64,000 bases of DNA from Cognaticolwellia sediminilitoris (GCA_002104535.1 NBOG01000012.1:38590-102589); one strand, 5' to 3'. Positions 26,299 to 37,515 are shown, counted from the first letter of the stretch. The notes: generated by a model from the sequence alone, not told the origin. Numbers and translations: made by a program.

Positions 26299-29200
26299 AT
26301 GAAATTAAAATATCCAGCGCTACTGGCGGCATTATGTGCACCAGCAGTTTTTGCCGCTGATGTATTCATCAATGAAATTCACTATGACAATGCCGGCGGT
26401 GATGTTAATGAAGGGGTTGAAATTGCTGGCCCTGCAGGCACTGACCTTACAGGTATGAGCCTTGTTTTGTACAATGGTTCTTCTTCTCAATTAAAGCCTT
26501 ACGGTAGCGAAGATTTAACTGGCAGTATTCCTAACCAGCAAGATGGCTATGGGACTTTATCCTTTGTTATTTCTGGTATTCAAAATGGCGCTCCTGATGG
26601 TTTTGCTTTAGTCGATTCTAATGGCAATGTTATTCAATTTATTAGTTATGAAGGTTCATTTACTGCAGGCGATGGTCCAGCGGCAGGCATGACTAGCACC
26701 GATATCGGTGTAGAAGAAGGCGGCAGTACGCAAATAGGCGAGTCGTTGCAATTAGTAGGTAATGGTAGCAATTCTGACGACTTTACTTGGCAAGCACCTA
26801 GTGTGAGTTCATTTGGTGATGTAAATGCTGGCCAAACATTTGGTGGCGGTGGCCCTGCCGTTGATAAAGCGCCTGTTGTTATTGCAACAAATCCTGGCAA
26901 TAAAACAGGTGTGGTGGCATTTGATGCCAATATCGAAATTAGCTTTAGCGAATCAGTTAACGCAGTTGGCGATTGGTTTACAATTGATTGTTCAGTCAGT
27001 GGTACTCATAGCGCTAGCGTGAGTGAAGGCCCTCAACATTTCACTTTAAATCCAGATGCAGACTTTGTTGAGAATGAAGTCTGTACAGTGGTAGTTAAGG
27101 CTACGGGTGTAAATGATGTTGATGTTAATGATGGTCCAGACTTTATGGAAGCGGATTATTCATTCATGTTTGGCACTGCTGTTAATTCGACGATTGTGAT
27201 CAACGAAGTTGATGCAGATACTGTTGGTACTCCAACCAGCACTACGGATTCTCTCGAATTTATTGAGTTATACGATGGTGGTGTGGGTAATACTTCGCTT
27301 GATGGCTTGGTTGTTGTTCTTTATAACGGTAATGGTGACAAATCATACAACGCTTTCGATTTAGATGGTTTTAGTACCAACGAAGAAGGATTCTTTGTGT
27401 TAGGTAATGCCGCAGTATCACCAGCAGCCTCAATTGTTTTTGCAAATGGTAGTTTACAAAATGGTGCAGATGCCGTTGCTTTACATTTAGGAAACGCAGT
27501 CGATTATCCTAAGAATACACCTGTCAGCGGCTTTTCATTAGTGGATGCATTAGTGTATGACACTAATGATGGTGATGATTTAGATTTAATATCTTTGTTA
27601 ACTCCAGGACAGGCTCAGCAAAATGAAAATGGCGCAGGTGATAAAGATAATCATTCAAACGCGCGCGTGCCAGATGGTGGTGTTGCAGCTAATACCTCAA
27701 ACTATCTGCAACAAGCTCCTACTCCAGGAAAAAGCAATGTTGCGATGGCTGAAATTTTTGCTATCCAAGGAAGTGGCTTAACTTCTCCTTTTGAAGATAA
27801 GTACGTTAAATCCGCTAATAATGTGGTAACGGCTTTAGATACCAACGGTTTCTTTATGCAAACACCAATGTCTCGAAGTGACAATGATATTGAAACCTCA
27901 GATGGGATTTTTGTGTTCACCGGTAGTGCTCCAACTGTACAAGTAGGTGATGCTGTCACAGTAACTGGTAAAGTCATTGAGTTCTATGGTTTTACTGAGT
28001 TTGAAAATGGCACGCAAGTGACTTTACTAAGTTCAGGTAACCCTTTACCAGAAATGGTGATGTTTGACGAAAACACTCCTTCACCTCATCAACCACAAGC
28101 AGCAAACGAACTTGAGCGCTTTGAAAGCATGATTGTAAGCTTTGAAGGTGTGGTTACTGCCGCAACGGATAAATTTGGTGACGCAGCGGTAGTGGTTGGA
28201 AATCAACGTGTTTATCGTGAGCCTGGAATTGCCTACCCTGGCAAACCAGGCCTGCCTGTTTGGGATGGTAATCCAGAAATTTTTGAACTTAATCCTGATG
28301 GTTTGACGCTTGATAACCAAGAATTCTATGCTGGACAAAGTGTTAGTGCAACCGGGCCTTTAGGATACTCATTTGGTGATTATCAAGTATGGCCAACTAG
28401 TTTAAATAAAGGTCCTAAGCCTGACTTGTTAGCCAAGGTTCGTGCTAGAACGGCTAATGAAATGACAGTGGGTTCATTAAATATGTACCGTCCATCACAA
28501 ATTGCTAAATATTATGATGAGCGTTTGAGCAAAATATCTCAATTTGTACGCACAGTAATGGACTCACCTGATATTTTAGCTGTGAGCGAAGTTGAAAACC
28601 TTGAAGTGTTGCAAACCATAGCCGATCAAATCAATAACGATGATTCATCAGTTAACTACACGCCATACCTAATTGAAGGTAATGATGTAGGTGGTATAGA
28701 TGTAGGTTTCTTAGTTCGTCAATCTGTTGAAATGGACTCAGTCACGCAATATGGTAAAGATACTATCTTTGATTACGATAATAGATTACTCAATGATCGC
28801 CCACCACTATTGTTTAGTGGTCGTGTGATTTCTAATGGTAGTAACTTTCCTATCCAAGTTCTGGTAGTACATAACCGTTCACTTAGCAGCATTGATAGCA
28901 GTGACCGAGTGCGTCATAAGCGATTGGCTCAAGCACAATTTGTGGCTGGTATAGTTCAGGAAATTCAATCAGCTAACCCTGCAGCTAATTTAGTCGTAAC
29001 GGGTGACTTTAATGCTTATCAATTTACTGATGGTTATGTTGACGCAGTTGGTCAAATTACTGGTACATCGGTTGAGCAAGACAACATGCTTTGGGAGCCT
29101 AGCCCAGTATTCCCTGCCTTGACTAACCAAGTAAATACTATTCCTGCAACTGAGCAATACTCTTTTGTATTCAATGGCAGTGCACAAGTATTAGATCATG

Positions 29201-29631
29201 CTTTGACTACATCTAATTTAAGTGACTTGGTGACTGATTTTGTATTTGCTCGTGGTAATTCTGATTCGCCAGCTTATTTGGTTAATGATGATACAACGGC
29301 ACATAGAGCATCGGATCATGACGGTATAGTGTTATTTATTAACAAAGACTCTGATAACGACAGTATTCTTGATGGTGTTGATATGTGTGCTAATACCAAT
29401 ATTCCTGAAACAGCGCCTAGTAAAGGTCTGAACCCTAACCACTTTGCTTTATTAGATGGTGATATTTGGTTTGATACTAAGAAAAGCAAAAGTAGCTTTA
29501 GTTTGGTAGACACTGCGGGTTGTTCATGTGAGCAAATCGTTGCAGAGCAAGGTTTAGGTAAAGGACACCTTAAACATGGCTGTAGTGTTGGTGTGATGAA
29601 AAATTGGGTAGAGCAAGTTACTCAACACTAA
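26299..29631 (+). CDS. Secreted ExeM/NucH-like nuclease with lamin-tail domains
   Basis: 1110 aa. A signal peptide (KLKYPALLAALCAPAVFA) leads into a lamin-tail domain (~20-160), a Big-like domain (~195-290), a second lamin-tail domain (~297-440) and an OB-fold-like region (~490-620). An endonuclease/exonuclease/phosphatase core follows: Asn728 in SLNMYR, Glu764 in SEVEN, GDFN (Asp903, Asn905) and SDHDG (Asp1006, His1007). The C-terminus carries a calcium-binding DSDNDSILDG segment and no GlyGly-CTERM or PEP-CTERM tail. ExeM/NucH-type enzymes degrade extracellular DNA for nutrients and affect biofilm. The start ATG has AGGAG upstream. A PhoB box precedes it and a strong terminator follows. Confidence 0.9.
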   Translation: MKLKYPALLAALCAPAVFAADVFINEIHYDNAGGDVNEGVEIAGPAGTDLTGMSLVLYNGSSSQLKPYGSEDLTGSIPNQQDGYGTLSFVISGIQNGAPDGFALVDSNGNVIQFISYEGSFTAGDGPAAGMTSTDIGVEEGGSTQIGESLQLVGNGSNSDDFTWQAPSVSSFGDVNAGQTFGGGGPAVDKAPVVIATNPGNKTGVVAFDANIEISFSESVNAVGDWFTIDCSVSGTHSASVSEGPQHFTLNPDADFVENEVCTVVVKATGVNDVDVNDGPDFMEADYSFMFGTAVNSTIVINEVDADTVGTPTSTTDSLEFIELYDGGVGNTSLDGLVVVLYNGNGDKSYNAFDLDGFSTNEEGFFVLGNAAVSPAASIVFANGSLQNGADAVALHLGNAVDYPKNTPVSGFSLVDALVYDTNDGDDLDLISLLTPGQAQQNENGAGDKDNHSNARVPDGGVAANTSNYLQQAPTPGKSNVAMAEIFAIQGSGLTSPFEDKYVKSANNVVTALDTNGFFMQTPMSRSDNDIETSDGIFVFTGSAPTVQVGDAVTVTGKVIEFYGFTEFENGTQVTLLSSGNPLPEMVMFDENTPSPHQPQAANELERFESMIVSFEGVVTAATDKFGDAAVVVGNQRVYREPGIAYPGKPGLPVWDGNPEIFELNPDGLTLDNQEFYAGQSVSATGPLGYSFGDYQVWPTSLNKGPKPDLLAKVRARTANEMTVGSLNMYRPSQIAKYYDERLSKISQFVRTVMDSPDILAVSEVENLEVLQTIADQINNDDSSVNYTPYLIEGNDVGGIDVGFLVRQSVEMDSVTQYGKDTIFDYDNRLLNDRPPLLFSGRVISNGSNFPIQVLVVHNRSLSSIDSSDRVRHKRLAQAQFVAGIVQEIQSANPAANLVVTGDFNAYQFTDGYVDAVGQITGTSVEQDNMLWEPSPVFPALTNQVNTIPATEQYSFVFNGSAQVLDHALTTSNLSDLVTDFVFARGNSDSPAYLVNDDTTAHRASDHDGIVLFINKDSDNDSILDGVDMCANTNIPETAPSKGLNPNHFALLDGDIWFDTKKSKSSFSLVDTAGCSCEQIVAEQGLGKGHLKHGCSVGVMKNWVEQVTQH

Positions 29632-30148
29632 TTACAGAAGAAGTAACGGGTCTTGGCAGGGTAATAAGTCAAGGCCAGAGTAGAAACAATCAAAATGGCG
29701 CTGTTTGCGAAAACAGCGCCATTTTTTTGGTTATAATCCTTCCTACATTGTTATTTAGTAATACATTGAGCTGAACTCGACAGGTGCGTCGAGTACAAGG
29801 TGCTATAAGTGTCGAAAGACGACAGCTTTCGCAATTATTATTTTAGCCAATACGTATACTTCGTAAGTTAGTTTAATGAACAAAGATGGCAGTGTTATAA
29901 ATAGAAAGTGGCAAAGTTGCGGTGATACGTAAAAACCAAGACTAACAGTGTTATTAGCATGAACATTCTTAGTGAATACAAAGGCTTTGGCTTTACATTT
30001 TATAATTAGCTCCAGACTTAATTTTTATGTTGGCTCTATTTCAGATTTTTCCATCGAAAATCCACTACTCTAAGTATCAAGCGCTAGTGTTATGCTGCTT
30101 GATGTGGTTAAATTTAACTATAAGAAAAATGGCTAAAAAGGCGCGCTT
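29632..30148. other. Intergenic region between the nuclease and recC
   Basis: 517 bp. It contains the nuclease terminator (29692-29728) and a GC-richer hairpin CTCGAC-N6-GTCGAG (29776-29793) without a T-run. No other feature or ORF of note was seen, and no obvious recC promoter. Confidence 0.55.
29692..29728 (+). terminator. Strong Rho-independent terminator after the nuclease gene
   Basis: A perfect stem of about 15 bp (arms 29692-29706 and 29711-29725) with a GCGA tetraloop is followed by seven T, 61 bp after the nuclease stop. Confidence 0.9.
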
Positions 30149-33100
30149 TTGTTCTATCTTTATCCTGCTAATAAAATGGAAAATTTATTAGTTCTGCTTG
30201 ATAAAATTCAGCAGCTTTCCCCACTTCCTGTTTTCGCTCAAGATACCGTTATCGTGCAAAATGCTGGCATGCAACATTGGTTGAACATGTCGCTAGCCGA
30301 GCAACGTGGTATTAGCATGAATATGCGCTATGCCTTACCGTCGCAATTTTTGTGGAATTTAATTCGAAGTTTAGCCAGTGATGAAGACGTACCAGAGCAA
30401 TCACCATACTCGCGTGAAGTGTTAGCGTGGCGAATCGATACATTGTTAGCATCTAATGAAGTACTTAATGATAACGCTTTTGATGTCGCTAGTGACTATT
30501 GGCGGGCAAGCTTTAATCAAGAAAACAATAATGTAAAAAATCAAGAAAATGAGCAAGTAGAAAGTCTTGCCGATGTTTCAGAAAATTATAGCGATGCAGA
30601 GCAGTTAAAGCGTTATCAGTTAGCGTGTCAGTTAGCTGATTTGTATGAGCAATATTTGATCTTCCGCCCTGAGTGGATACACGCCTGGCATCAAGGTGAA
30701 TTCCCCGCTTATGATCAAAACGCTGATTCAAGTGAAATAGAAAGTGAAATAGAAAGTGAAAGTAATGCCATATGGCAGGGTAAACTCTGGCATTTATTGG
30801 TGCGAGAGCAGCCTTATGATCCGCGTGAATTGGTCGCGCTGGCGATCAAAAATTTAGCAAACAGCGATAAATTAAAAGCCCAAGCATTACCGATGCGGAT
30901 ATCATTTTTTGGTATTAACGCTATGGCGCCATTATGGCTTGAGTTTATTAACGCGCTAAGTCAGCAAATAGACGTGCATTTTTTCCATTTAAACCCTTGT
31001 TATGCCTATTGGGGCGATGTGGTAACGGAAAAAAATGCCATTGAAGCGTGGCTTAAAGGTACAGATTTTTCAAATGATAGTAATAATGCTGAAGAGACGA
31101 GTAATACAGACTTAGCCGATATTAATCTGCAAGTCGGTAATCCATTATTAGCTAACTTAGGCCAGCAAGGCCGAGAGTTTATGGCGCTGCTTTATCAATA
31201 CAGTACCATTAATATTGAGGTGTTTGAGTCAGCGGTTGCCGACTTAGCAAGTGCACAGGGCGAAAGCAGGGAACTTGAAATTGCGAGCAATTACCATAGC
31301 AGCCAAGCCAGTGTTTTAGCGTGTGTTCAAGAAGATATTTTATCGCTGTCAGATGCCCGTCACTCAGAGGATAAGCAAGCACAGGCTAAAGTTGACGGTT
31401 CAATTTTAATTACCAGTGCTCATAGTGCTTTGCGAGAAGTTCAAGGTTTACACGACTGGTTATTACATCAATTTAATCAAGACAAAAGTTTAACGCCGAA
31501 AGACGTATTGGTTATGTGTCCGCAGGTTGAGCAATATGCCCCTTATGTTAATGCGGTATTTACCCGCGGTTGGCAAGATATTGCTGATGAAGTACCGCCA
31601 TTGCCTTGTTCGATTGCCGATCGCATCAGTAAAGACGCTGAGCCTTTAGTGGCGGCATTCGCACAATTATTAACCTTGCCTGATAGTCGTTTTCAAGTTT
31701 CCAGTTTAATCGCTTTATTGCGCTTACCAGCCATGCAAGCGCGCTTTGGCCTTAACCTTGATGATATTGAAAAAATCACTCATTGGCTGGAAATATCAGC
31801 GGTGCACTGGGGCTTAGATAAAGCGCATAAACAGCAAGTATTAGCGCAAAGCCAAGGCAGTGCAGCTGAAAACAGCGAACAAGCAAAAGCAGATTTAAAC
31901 AATGCCAGTGATAGCTTTACTTGGCAGCAAGGTTTGTCACGTTTGATGCGTGGATTTGCTTTTGCTGACCATCGTGTTATTTACCAAAACCAGATGTTAC
32001 TGCCAACTATTGAAGGCGGCGATAGCGAGTTACTTGGCAAGTTAATGTTAATTATCGAGCAGTTACAATTGACCGCCGTTAGCATGTCAAAAGCGCGCAG
32101 TGCTGAACAATGGCAACTGTTTTTGTTTGATTTGTTGCAACAACTTTTTGATGATGAAAACGATAATGGCTTGAGTGTTATCCGCACGGCTATTGAGTCG
32201 TTAGTGGAGTATTGCCAACACGCAGCTTATAACAGCGAGATAAGTTTGGCTGTGATCCGAGACTTTTTAAACAGTCATTTTAGCCAGCCAGATCCTGGCC
32301 GTCAGTTTATGATTGGGCAAGTCACTTTTTGCTCGATGCTGCCAATGCGCAGTATTCCTTTTAAAATTATTGCGGTGTTAGGGCTAAACGATGGCGAATT
32401 TCCACGTCAACGCCAACCGTTAAGTTTCGATTTAATGTCTACCACACCAGCGCAACTTGGTGATAGATCGCGCCGAGGCGATGACAGGTACTTATTTTTA
32501 GAAGCGATTATTTCTGCTCGCCAAGCCTTGTATTTAAGTTATCAGGGTAAAAACATTAAGAACAACAAAGACCGTCAGCCATCACTAGTATTAAAAGAAT
32601 TGATGGAATATTTAGCGCGCGGTTATGGCTGGCAATTACTCGGCTTAAACAATGAACTTCAAGCTAATAAACAAAGCCAAGTACGACAATTACCGATGCA
32701 GGCATTTAGCGAGAAAAACTATCTTGGCGAGTTTGCTAGTTTTGATGCTAATTGGTTGAGTTTAGGGCGCGAAAATACTCCTGTGCTAGCCGATGAATTA
32801 GCTGAGAAAACTATTGCTGACAGCGATGAGCTTGGTTTGGTAAGTGACGAACTCGGTTTAGTAGGCGAAGAAGAGACTGTTTTGGCCAGCGAGGTCATTC
32901 GTTTTTACCAACATCCTAGTCGCTATTATGGCCAACGGGCGCTGTATTTATATTTAGATAGCAGCGATACGCTGATTAATGATGTTGAGCCTTTTGTGCC
33001 TAATCGCCTTGATAGCTATTTGCTCAGAGAAGACTTACTCAATTATTACCTAGCACCAGCCCAGAGCAAGCAAAGTTGTGAAGACATACTGCTAAGCGCC

Positions 33101-33910
33101 AGGCTCTCCGGCACGTTACCTGACTTGCCAAGTACTGATGAATTGATCAAAGGCTGGCAAGAAGACAGCGAAAATTTCAGTCAGTTTATTATTAACGAAT
33201 TGGCGCAAGAAGAAACCCTCGTACTTGAGCCGATTGATTGCAGCATTTCGCTTAACGTAGCGGACTTTGTATCAAATAGCCGAGCGCCATCGACAGATGA
33301 AGCGGCATTATTCTCAGCTGACGAACTTACATTGTTAAAAGCGGCTTTACCTAAACAGCTCACGTTAAGCACTAAGTTGACCATAGTTGCGAACAAATCG
33401 GTATTTTTTCGCAGCAGTAGTGCAAAAGCGAAAGACTTATTCACCTTATATTTGCATCAGTTGATTGTTCAAGTGGCGCAAACGCAGGCTGAAACAGCAG
33501 ATTTATTTTCCAATGTCAGCTCTAGCCATGGTTACTATTTTGATACTAAAAATCAAAAACCTAGCGAATTTTATTTTGCTGACATTGTTGACGCGAAAGG
33601 GCAATTACTGCGTTTACTAGCAACGTTTTATCTTGGTCAGCATCAACCATTATTACTCAATGGTGAGCTAGCTGAAAAAGTGCGTAGGAGTAAAGTGTTC
33701 GAGCACGACCAATTCCAGCAATTTTGGACTGATACTAATAGTTTTCAAACCTTTGGCGAAGAAGCTTATATCAATTATTTTTGGCCGCAGTGCCCTGATT
33801 ATAATGATATAGCGCCAAAACTTTTGACCGTATATCAGCCAATGTTTGACGCATTGCAGACAGTGAAAGCCGCATCTAAGGCGAAAGCCAAGCCAGGAGC
33901 TAAAGCATGA
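30149..33910 (+). CDS. recC: RecBCD subunit RecC (exodeoxyribonuclease V gamma chain)
   Basis: 1253 aa, near the usual ~1120-1200 plus family size. RecC is the scaffold of RecBCD and holds the Chi-recognition tunnel. The N-terminal FYLYPANKMENLL and a helicase-like fold lacking Walker residues fit RecC. The segment VLGLNDGEFPRQRQP (~747-761), followed by the GDRSRRGDDRYLFLEA block, is a RecC hallmark. Translation appears to start at TTG 30149, the only start upstream of the conserved FYLYPANKME. Its stop overlaps the recB start by 4 bp. RecBCD processes double-strand breaks and degrades linear phage DNA. Confidence 0.95.
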   Translation: MFYLYPANKMENLLVLLDKIQQLSPLPVFAQDTVIVQNAGMQHWLNMSLAEQRGISMNMRYALPSQFLWNLIRSLASDEDVPEQSPYSREVLAWRIDTLLASNEVLNDNAFDVASDYWRASFNQENNNVKNQENEQVESLADVSENYSDAEQLKRYQLACQLADLYEQYLIFRPEWIHAWHQGEFPAYDQNADSSEIESEIESESNAIWQGKLWHLLVREQPYDPRELVALAIKNLANSDKLKAQALPMRISFFGINAMAPLWLEFINALSQQIDVHFFHLNPCYAYWGDVVTEKNAIEAWLKGTDFSNDSNNAEETSNTDLADINLQVGNPLLANLGQQGREFMALLYQYSTINIEVFESAVADLASAQGESRELEIASNYHSSQASVLACVQEDILSLSDARHSEDKQAQAKVDGSILITSAHSALREVQGLHDWLLHQFNQDKSLTPKDVLVMCPQVEQYAPYVNAVFTRGWQDIADEVPPLPCSIADRISKDAEPLVAAFAQLLTLPDSRFQVSSLIALLRLPAMQARFGLNLDDIEKITHWLEISAVHWGLDKAHKQQVLAQSQGSAAENSEQAKADLNNASDSFTWQQGLSRLMRGFAFADHRVIYQNQMLLPTIEGGDSELLGKLMLIIEQLQLTAVSMSKARSAEQWQLFLFDLLQQLFDDENDNGLSVIRTAIESLVEYCQHAAYNSEISLAVIRDFLNSHFSQPDPGRQFMIGQVTFCSMLPMRSIPFKIIAVLGLNDGEFPRQRQPLSFDLMSTTPAQLGDRSRRGDDRYLFLEAIISARQALYLSYQGKNIKNNKDRQPSLVLKELMEYLARGYGWQLLGLNNELQANKQSQVRQLPMQAFSEKNYLGEFASFDANWLSLGRENTPVLADELAEKTIADSDELGLVSDELGLVGEEETVLASEVIRFYQHPSRYYGQRALYLYLDSSDTLINDVEPFVPNRLDSYLLREDLLNYYLAPAQSKQSCEDILLSARLSGTLPDLPSTDELIKGWQEDSENFSQFIINELAQEETLVLEPIDCSISLNVADFVSNSRAPSTDEAALFSADELTLLKAALPKQLTLSTKLTIVANKSVFFRSSSAKAKDLFTLYLHQLIVQVAQTQAETADLFSNVSSSHGYYFDTKNQKPSEFYFADIVDAKGQLLRLLATFYLGQHQPLLLNGELAEKVRRSKVFEHDQFQQFWTDTNSFQTFGEEAYINYFWPQCPDYNDIAPKLLTVYQPMFDALQTVKAASKAKAKPGAKA

Positions 33911-36900
33911 AAAATTTAAATGCTAATACTATAGCGCTGCAAGGCAAACACTTAATAGAAGCCAGCGCTGGCACTGGTAAAACCCATAATATTACCCGAA
34001 TATTTTTACGCTTATTGTTAGAGCGAGAATTACCGATAGAGCAAATTTTGGTGATGACATTTACCAAAGATGCCACTGAAGAAATTCGCGGCCGTATTGA
34101 CGATTTTATTCGAGAAAGTTTGCACAGTTGGGATGAGTTAATTGTCAGCGATAACTATTTTCAAACCTTAAGCGCTAACCTAGCTGATAAAGGCATTGGC
34201 GCGCGAGAAGTTAAAGCGCGATTAAGCCAAGCACTGCTTTATATTGACGAAGCCGCTATTTTTACCATTCATGGTTTTTGTAAACGGGTGTTGAATCAAT
34301 ATGCTTTTGCTAGTGGTATCAGCTTTAATGCTTTAATGGAAACGGATACCCAAGATATTACCCTTGAAGCGTGCCAAGACTGGTATCGGGTGTTGGCACT
34401 TGATAGCGAGAATAATAACCAAGCCTTTAAATTAGTGACTGAGTTTTGGCCAGAGCCGGCGAGTTTTATCAATCAATTCTCTAAAGCGTTAACGACGCAA
34501 AATCAATTGCATGTAGAAAACCCTGAAAATATTACTATTGAATTTAAAGGCCTTGTTGAGCAAGCAATTGCCAGCCTAAATGATAATCAGGCGATGTTAA
34601 CCACAGCGTTAATTGACGTTAAAAAGGGCGCTGATCGTGAATTGCGTCAACAAGAGTTAGCACAACTTATACATTGGTTAACGGCGCTTTCTGCTGATGT
34701 TGAAGGCCAACACGGTAAAATGCCCGATGCCTTTATTGATGGCAGGCGTTATGGCCGCTCGAAAGTAAAAGCAGAATTAGTGGAGATATTTTCCGCGGTT
34801 AATAGTGTTAAAAAACAGTATCCAGATTTAGGTAAGCATCTTAATCGCGCCAAAGCATTGTTGGTGGTTCGAGCGGGCGTTTATCATATTCGCGCAGAAA
34901 TCACTCGTAAAAAGCTGCAAGCGAACGTGATGGGTTTTGATGATTTGATCTCGACATTGCACCATTGCTTAAGCCATGAGCCTGCTCAGGTGTTAGCTAA
35001 TAGCATATTTTCACAGTTTCCGGTGGCGTTGATTGATGAATTTCAAGATACCGATCCGCAGCAATTCTCAATATTAAAAGCGATTTATTATCATCAGGAA
35101 AATGCCGCACTTTATATGATTGGCGACCCGAAACAGGCGATTTACGGTTTTCGTGGTGGCGATATTTTTGCTTACTTGTCGGCGCGAAATGACTGCGATT
35201 ATCAGTGGTTAATGGATACGAACTGGCGCTCAAGTGCGGAAATGATCAACGGCTATAATCGTTTGTTTTACGGTAATAAATTAAGCGATGATCCGGTTGA
35301 TGTTTTTGGTTACCAAATTCCTTATTTGCCGGTTAAGGCGTCTCCAAAAGCACAGGAAAAAGTATTTCTAGATAATCAATTTAATGCTCTACAGTTTGTG
35401 CATTTTAATGGTGAAGAAGACGGTAAAGCGGTTAAGCAAAGTTATCGCAGCACCATGGCCAGTTGGTGCGCCAATGAAATAGTACGCTTATTAGCAAACC
35501 CTGAGCTTAACATTGCCAGTGGTGATATTGCCTTGTTAGTGCGTGATGGCACAGAAGCGGCAGATATAAAGCAGGCGTTAAATCAATGCGGTTTAGCTAG
35601 CGTATTTATGAGTAATCGCGCTAATTTGCTGCAAAGCAGTGAAACCAAACATTTATTGCAAGTGCTGCAAGGGATTTTATTTCTTGAGAATGACCGCTTA
35701 TATACCGCGGCACTAGCCAGTCCTCTAATGGGCTTTAATCGTGAAAAATTACTGCAATTACAACATGATGAGCAGCAATGGCAGCAGTTAAAAATTAGCT
35801 TTGAAAAACTGCGCAATGAATGGCAGTTCAAAGGTTTCATCAGTATGGCGCTGCAGTTAATGCATCAACATTTTCATATTGATGTAAGTGACATTGATGA
35901 CCAAGGCGGTAGTGCCGATCGCATATTGACCAACTTACTGCATTTATTTGAGTTGTTACAAGGGGCGAGTCAACGCCATCGCCAACCGCAAGAATTACTG
36001 TTTTGGTTTGAGCAACAAAGCCAAATAGACAACCCAGAAGTTGAAGCAGAGCTGCGTTTGGAAAGTGACGAAAACTTAATTCGTATCATCACTCAACATG
36101 GCTCGAAAGGCATGGAATATCCAGTGGTATTTGTGCCATATGCCACGCGCCATAAAGACCCGCTGACTTTTGGTACTCGCAAGATCAGTTTTATTGAATA
36201 CCATGATCAGCAGGGGGCTGTGCAACATAGCCTTGATGGTAGTGACGCTGCAAAAGCTAGTATGGCGGCAGAAGCTTATGCTGAAGCGATTCGTTTACTT
36301 TATGTCGCGGTAACTCGCGCTGAAAAACGTTGTTATATTCTCAGTACTGCATTTGATCACTTTGATAAATCGCCACTGGGCAAAACCTTAAAATGGACAG
36401 CAGAAACCGATATCGCTACTAGCTTAGGACAATTAGCCTTAGATCATCCGAATGAAATAGCGTTGGAAGTGTTAGAGGATTATGCTTCACCAGAGCCATT
36501 AGCTCAGCAGATGTTAGCTAATGAGCAAACAGCAACATTAGGGGCACAAGCCGAAGTCGCGCGTTTTAATGGCAAAATTGAACGTGATTGGTGGTTAAGC
36601 TCGTTCTCAGCTTTGAGTAAAAACTTACGTCATAATGGGGTGTCAGCGCCTGATCGTGACAATCAAGAGCTTGTGATAAATAACGAATTAGACCATAGCG
36701 CTAACTTGATAGTGGCCAAGCCTACTGCTTTACGTTTTAGCTTAACTAAAGGTGCGCAAACAGGTAATTTATTGCATGATATTTTAGAGCAAACGGACTT
36801 TTCAGCGCCAGATTGGCAAAAAAGCTGTCATTGGCCATTGGTAAAGTATGGTTTAGCGAATCTCTCCGAGCAGGAAAATGGTCCAGAACTTTTAATCGAA

Positions 36901-37515
36901 TGGTTAGAAGAAATTCTTCATACACCGCTTGAAGTTGCCGACAGTAGTAGCAACTTTTCATTAGCAACCCTTGAGTTAACCGACACCTTGCGTGAAACTG
37001 AGTTTTATTACCCAATGAATTCAGCCAGTAGCAGTCGACTAACACAATTACTAACAGCGCATCGCAATAGTGATAAAAATGCCTTAGGAAAATCAAATGC
37101 TAGCCATACTCATCGGGTGCATTTACCTTCATATCAACAGCTTAAAGGCATGATGCATGGTTTTATCGATTTGATCTTTAAAGCCGATGGTAAATATTAT
37201 GTTTGTGATTATAAGTCTAGTCATTTGGGCGATGATTATAGTGACTATAACGATGTTGCTATGCGTGAAAATATCGAGAAAAATCACTACGATTTACAGT
37301 ATCTTATTTATGCCTTGGCGCTGCATCGTCACTTAAAGTATGCCCTAGCTGATTATGATCCTGCAGAGCATTTTGGCGGCATTTATTATTTATATTTACG
37401 TGGTATGAGTAACCAACAACAACACCTTGGCTGCGGCGTTTACTCTCGTGAAATAACCTTGGCAGAGTTAGAGCAACTCGATGCTATTTTTGCAGGAGAA
37501 ACAGCCAATGTCTGA
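33907..37515 (+). CDS. recB: RecBCD subunit RecB (exodeoxyribonuclease V beta chain)
   Basis: 1202 aa with UvrD-like SF1A helicase and C-terminal nuclease domain. Visible motifs are Walker A ASAGTGKT (19-26), DEFQDTDPQQF (motif II, ~377-387) and QHGSKGMEYP (~730-739). The nuclease site has Asp1088 in GFIDLIF, Asp1101 and Lys1103 in VCDYKSS. ATGA overlap couples it to recC, and its stop overlaps recD by 8 bp. All key catalytic residues are present, so the nuclease should be active. Confidence 0.97.
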   Translation: MKNLNANTIALQGKHLIEASAGTGKTHNITRIFLRLLLERELPIEQILVMTFTKDATEEIRGRIDDFIRESLHSWDELIVSDNYFQTLSANLADKGIGAREVKARLSQALLYIDEAAIFTIHGFCKRVLNQYAFASGISFNALMETDTQDITLEACQDWYRVLALDSENNNQAFKLVTEFWPEPASFINQFSKALTTQNQLHVENPENITIEFKGLVEQAIASLNDNQAMLTTALIDVKKGADRELRQQELAQLIHWLTALSADVEGQHGKMPDAFIDGRRYGRSKVKAELVEIFSAVNSVKKQYPDLGKHLNRAKALLVVRAGVYHIRAEITRKKLQANVMGFDDLISTLHHCLSHEPAQVLANSIFSQFPVALIDEFQDTDPQQFSILKAIYYHQENAALYMIGDPKQAIYGFRGGDIFAYLSARNDCDYQWLMDTNWRSSAEMINGYNRLFYGNKLSDDPVDVFGYQIPYLPVKASPKAQEKVFLDNQFNALQFVHFNGEEDGKAVKQSYRSTMASWCANEIVRLLANPELNIASGDIALLVRDGTEAADIKQALNQCGLASVFMSNRANLLQSSETKHLLQVLQGILFLENDRLYTAALASPLMGFNREKLLQLQHDEQQWQQLKISFEKLRNEWQFKGFISMALQLMHQHFHIDVSDIDDQGGSADRILTNLLHLFELLQGASQRHRQPQELLFWFEQQSQIDNPEVEAELRLESDENLIRIITQHGSKGMEYPVVFVPYATRHKDPLTFGTRKISFIEYHDQQGAVQHSLDGSDAAKASMAAEAYAEAIRLLYVAVTRAEKRCYILSTAFDHFDKSPLGKTLKWTAETDIATSLGQLALDHPNEIALEVLEDYASPEPLAQQMLANEQTATLGAQAEVARFNGKIERDWWLSSFSALSKNLRHNGVSAPDRDNQELVINNELDHSANLIVAKPTALRFSLTKGAQTGNLLHDILEQTDFSAPDWQKSCHWPLVKYGLANLSEQENGPELLIEWLEEILHTPLEVADSSSNFSLATLELTDTLRETEFYYPMNSASSSRLTQLLTAHRNSDKNALGKSNASHTHRVHLPSYQQLKGMMHGFIDLIFKADGKYYVCDYKSSHLGDDYSDYNDVAMRENIEKNHYDLQYLIYALALHRHLKYALADYDPAEHFGGIYYLYLRGMSNQQQHLGCGVYSREITLAELEQLDAIFAGETANV

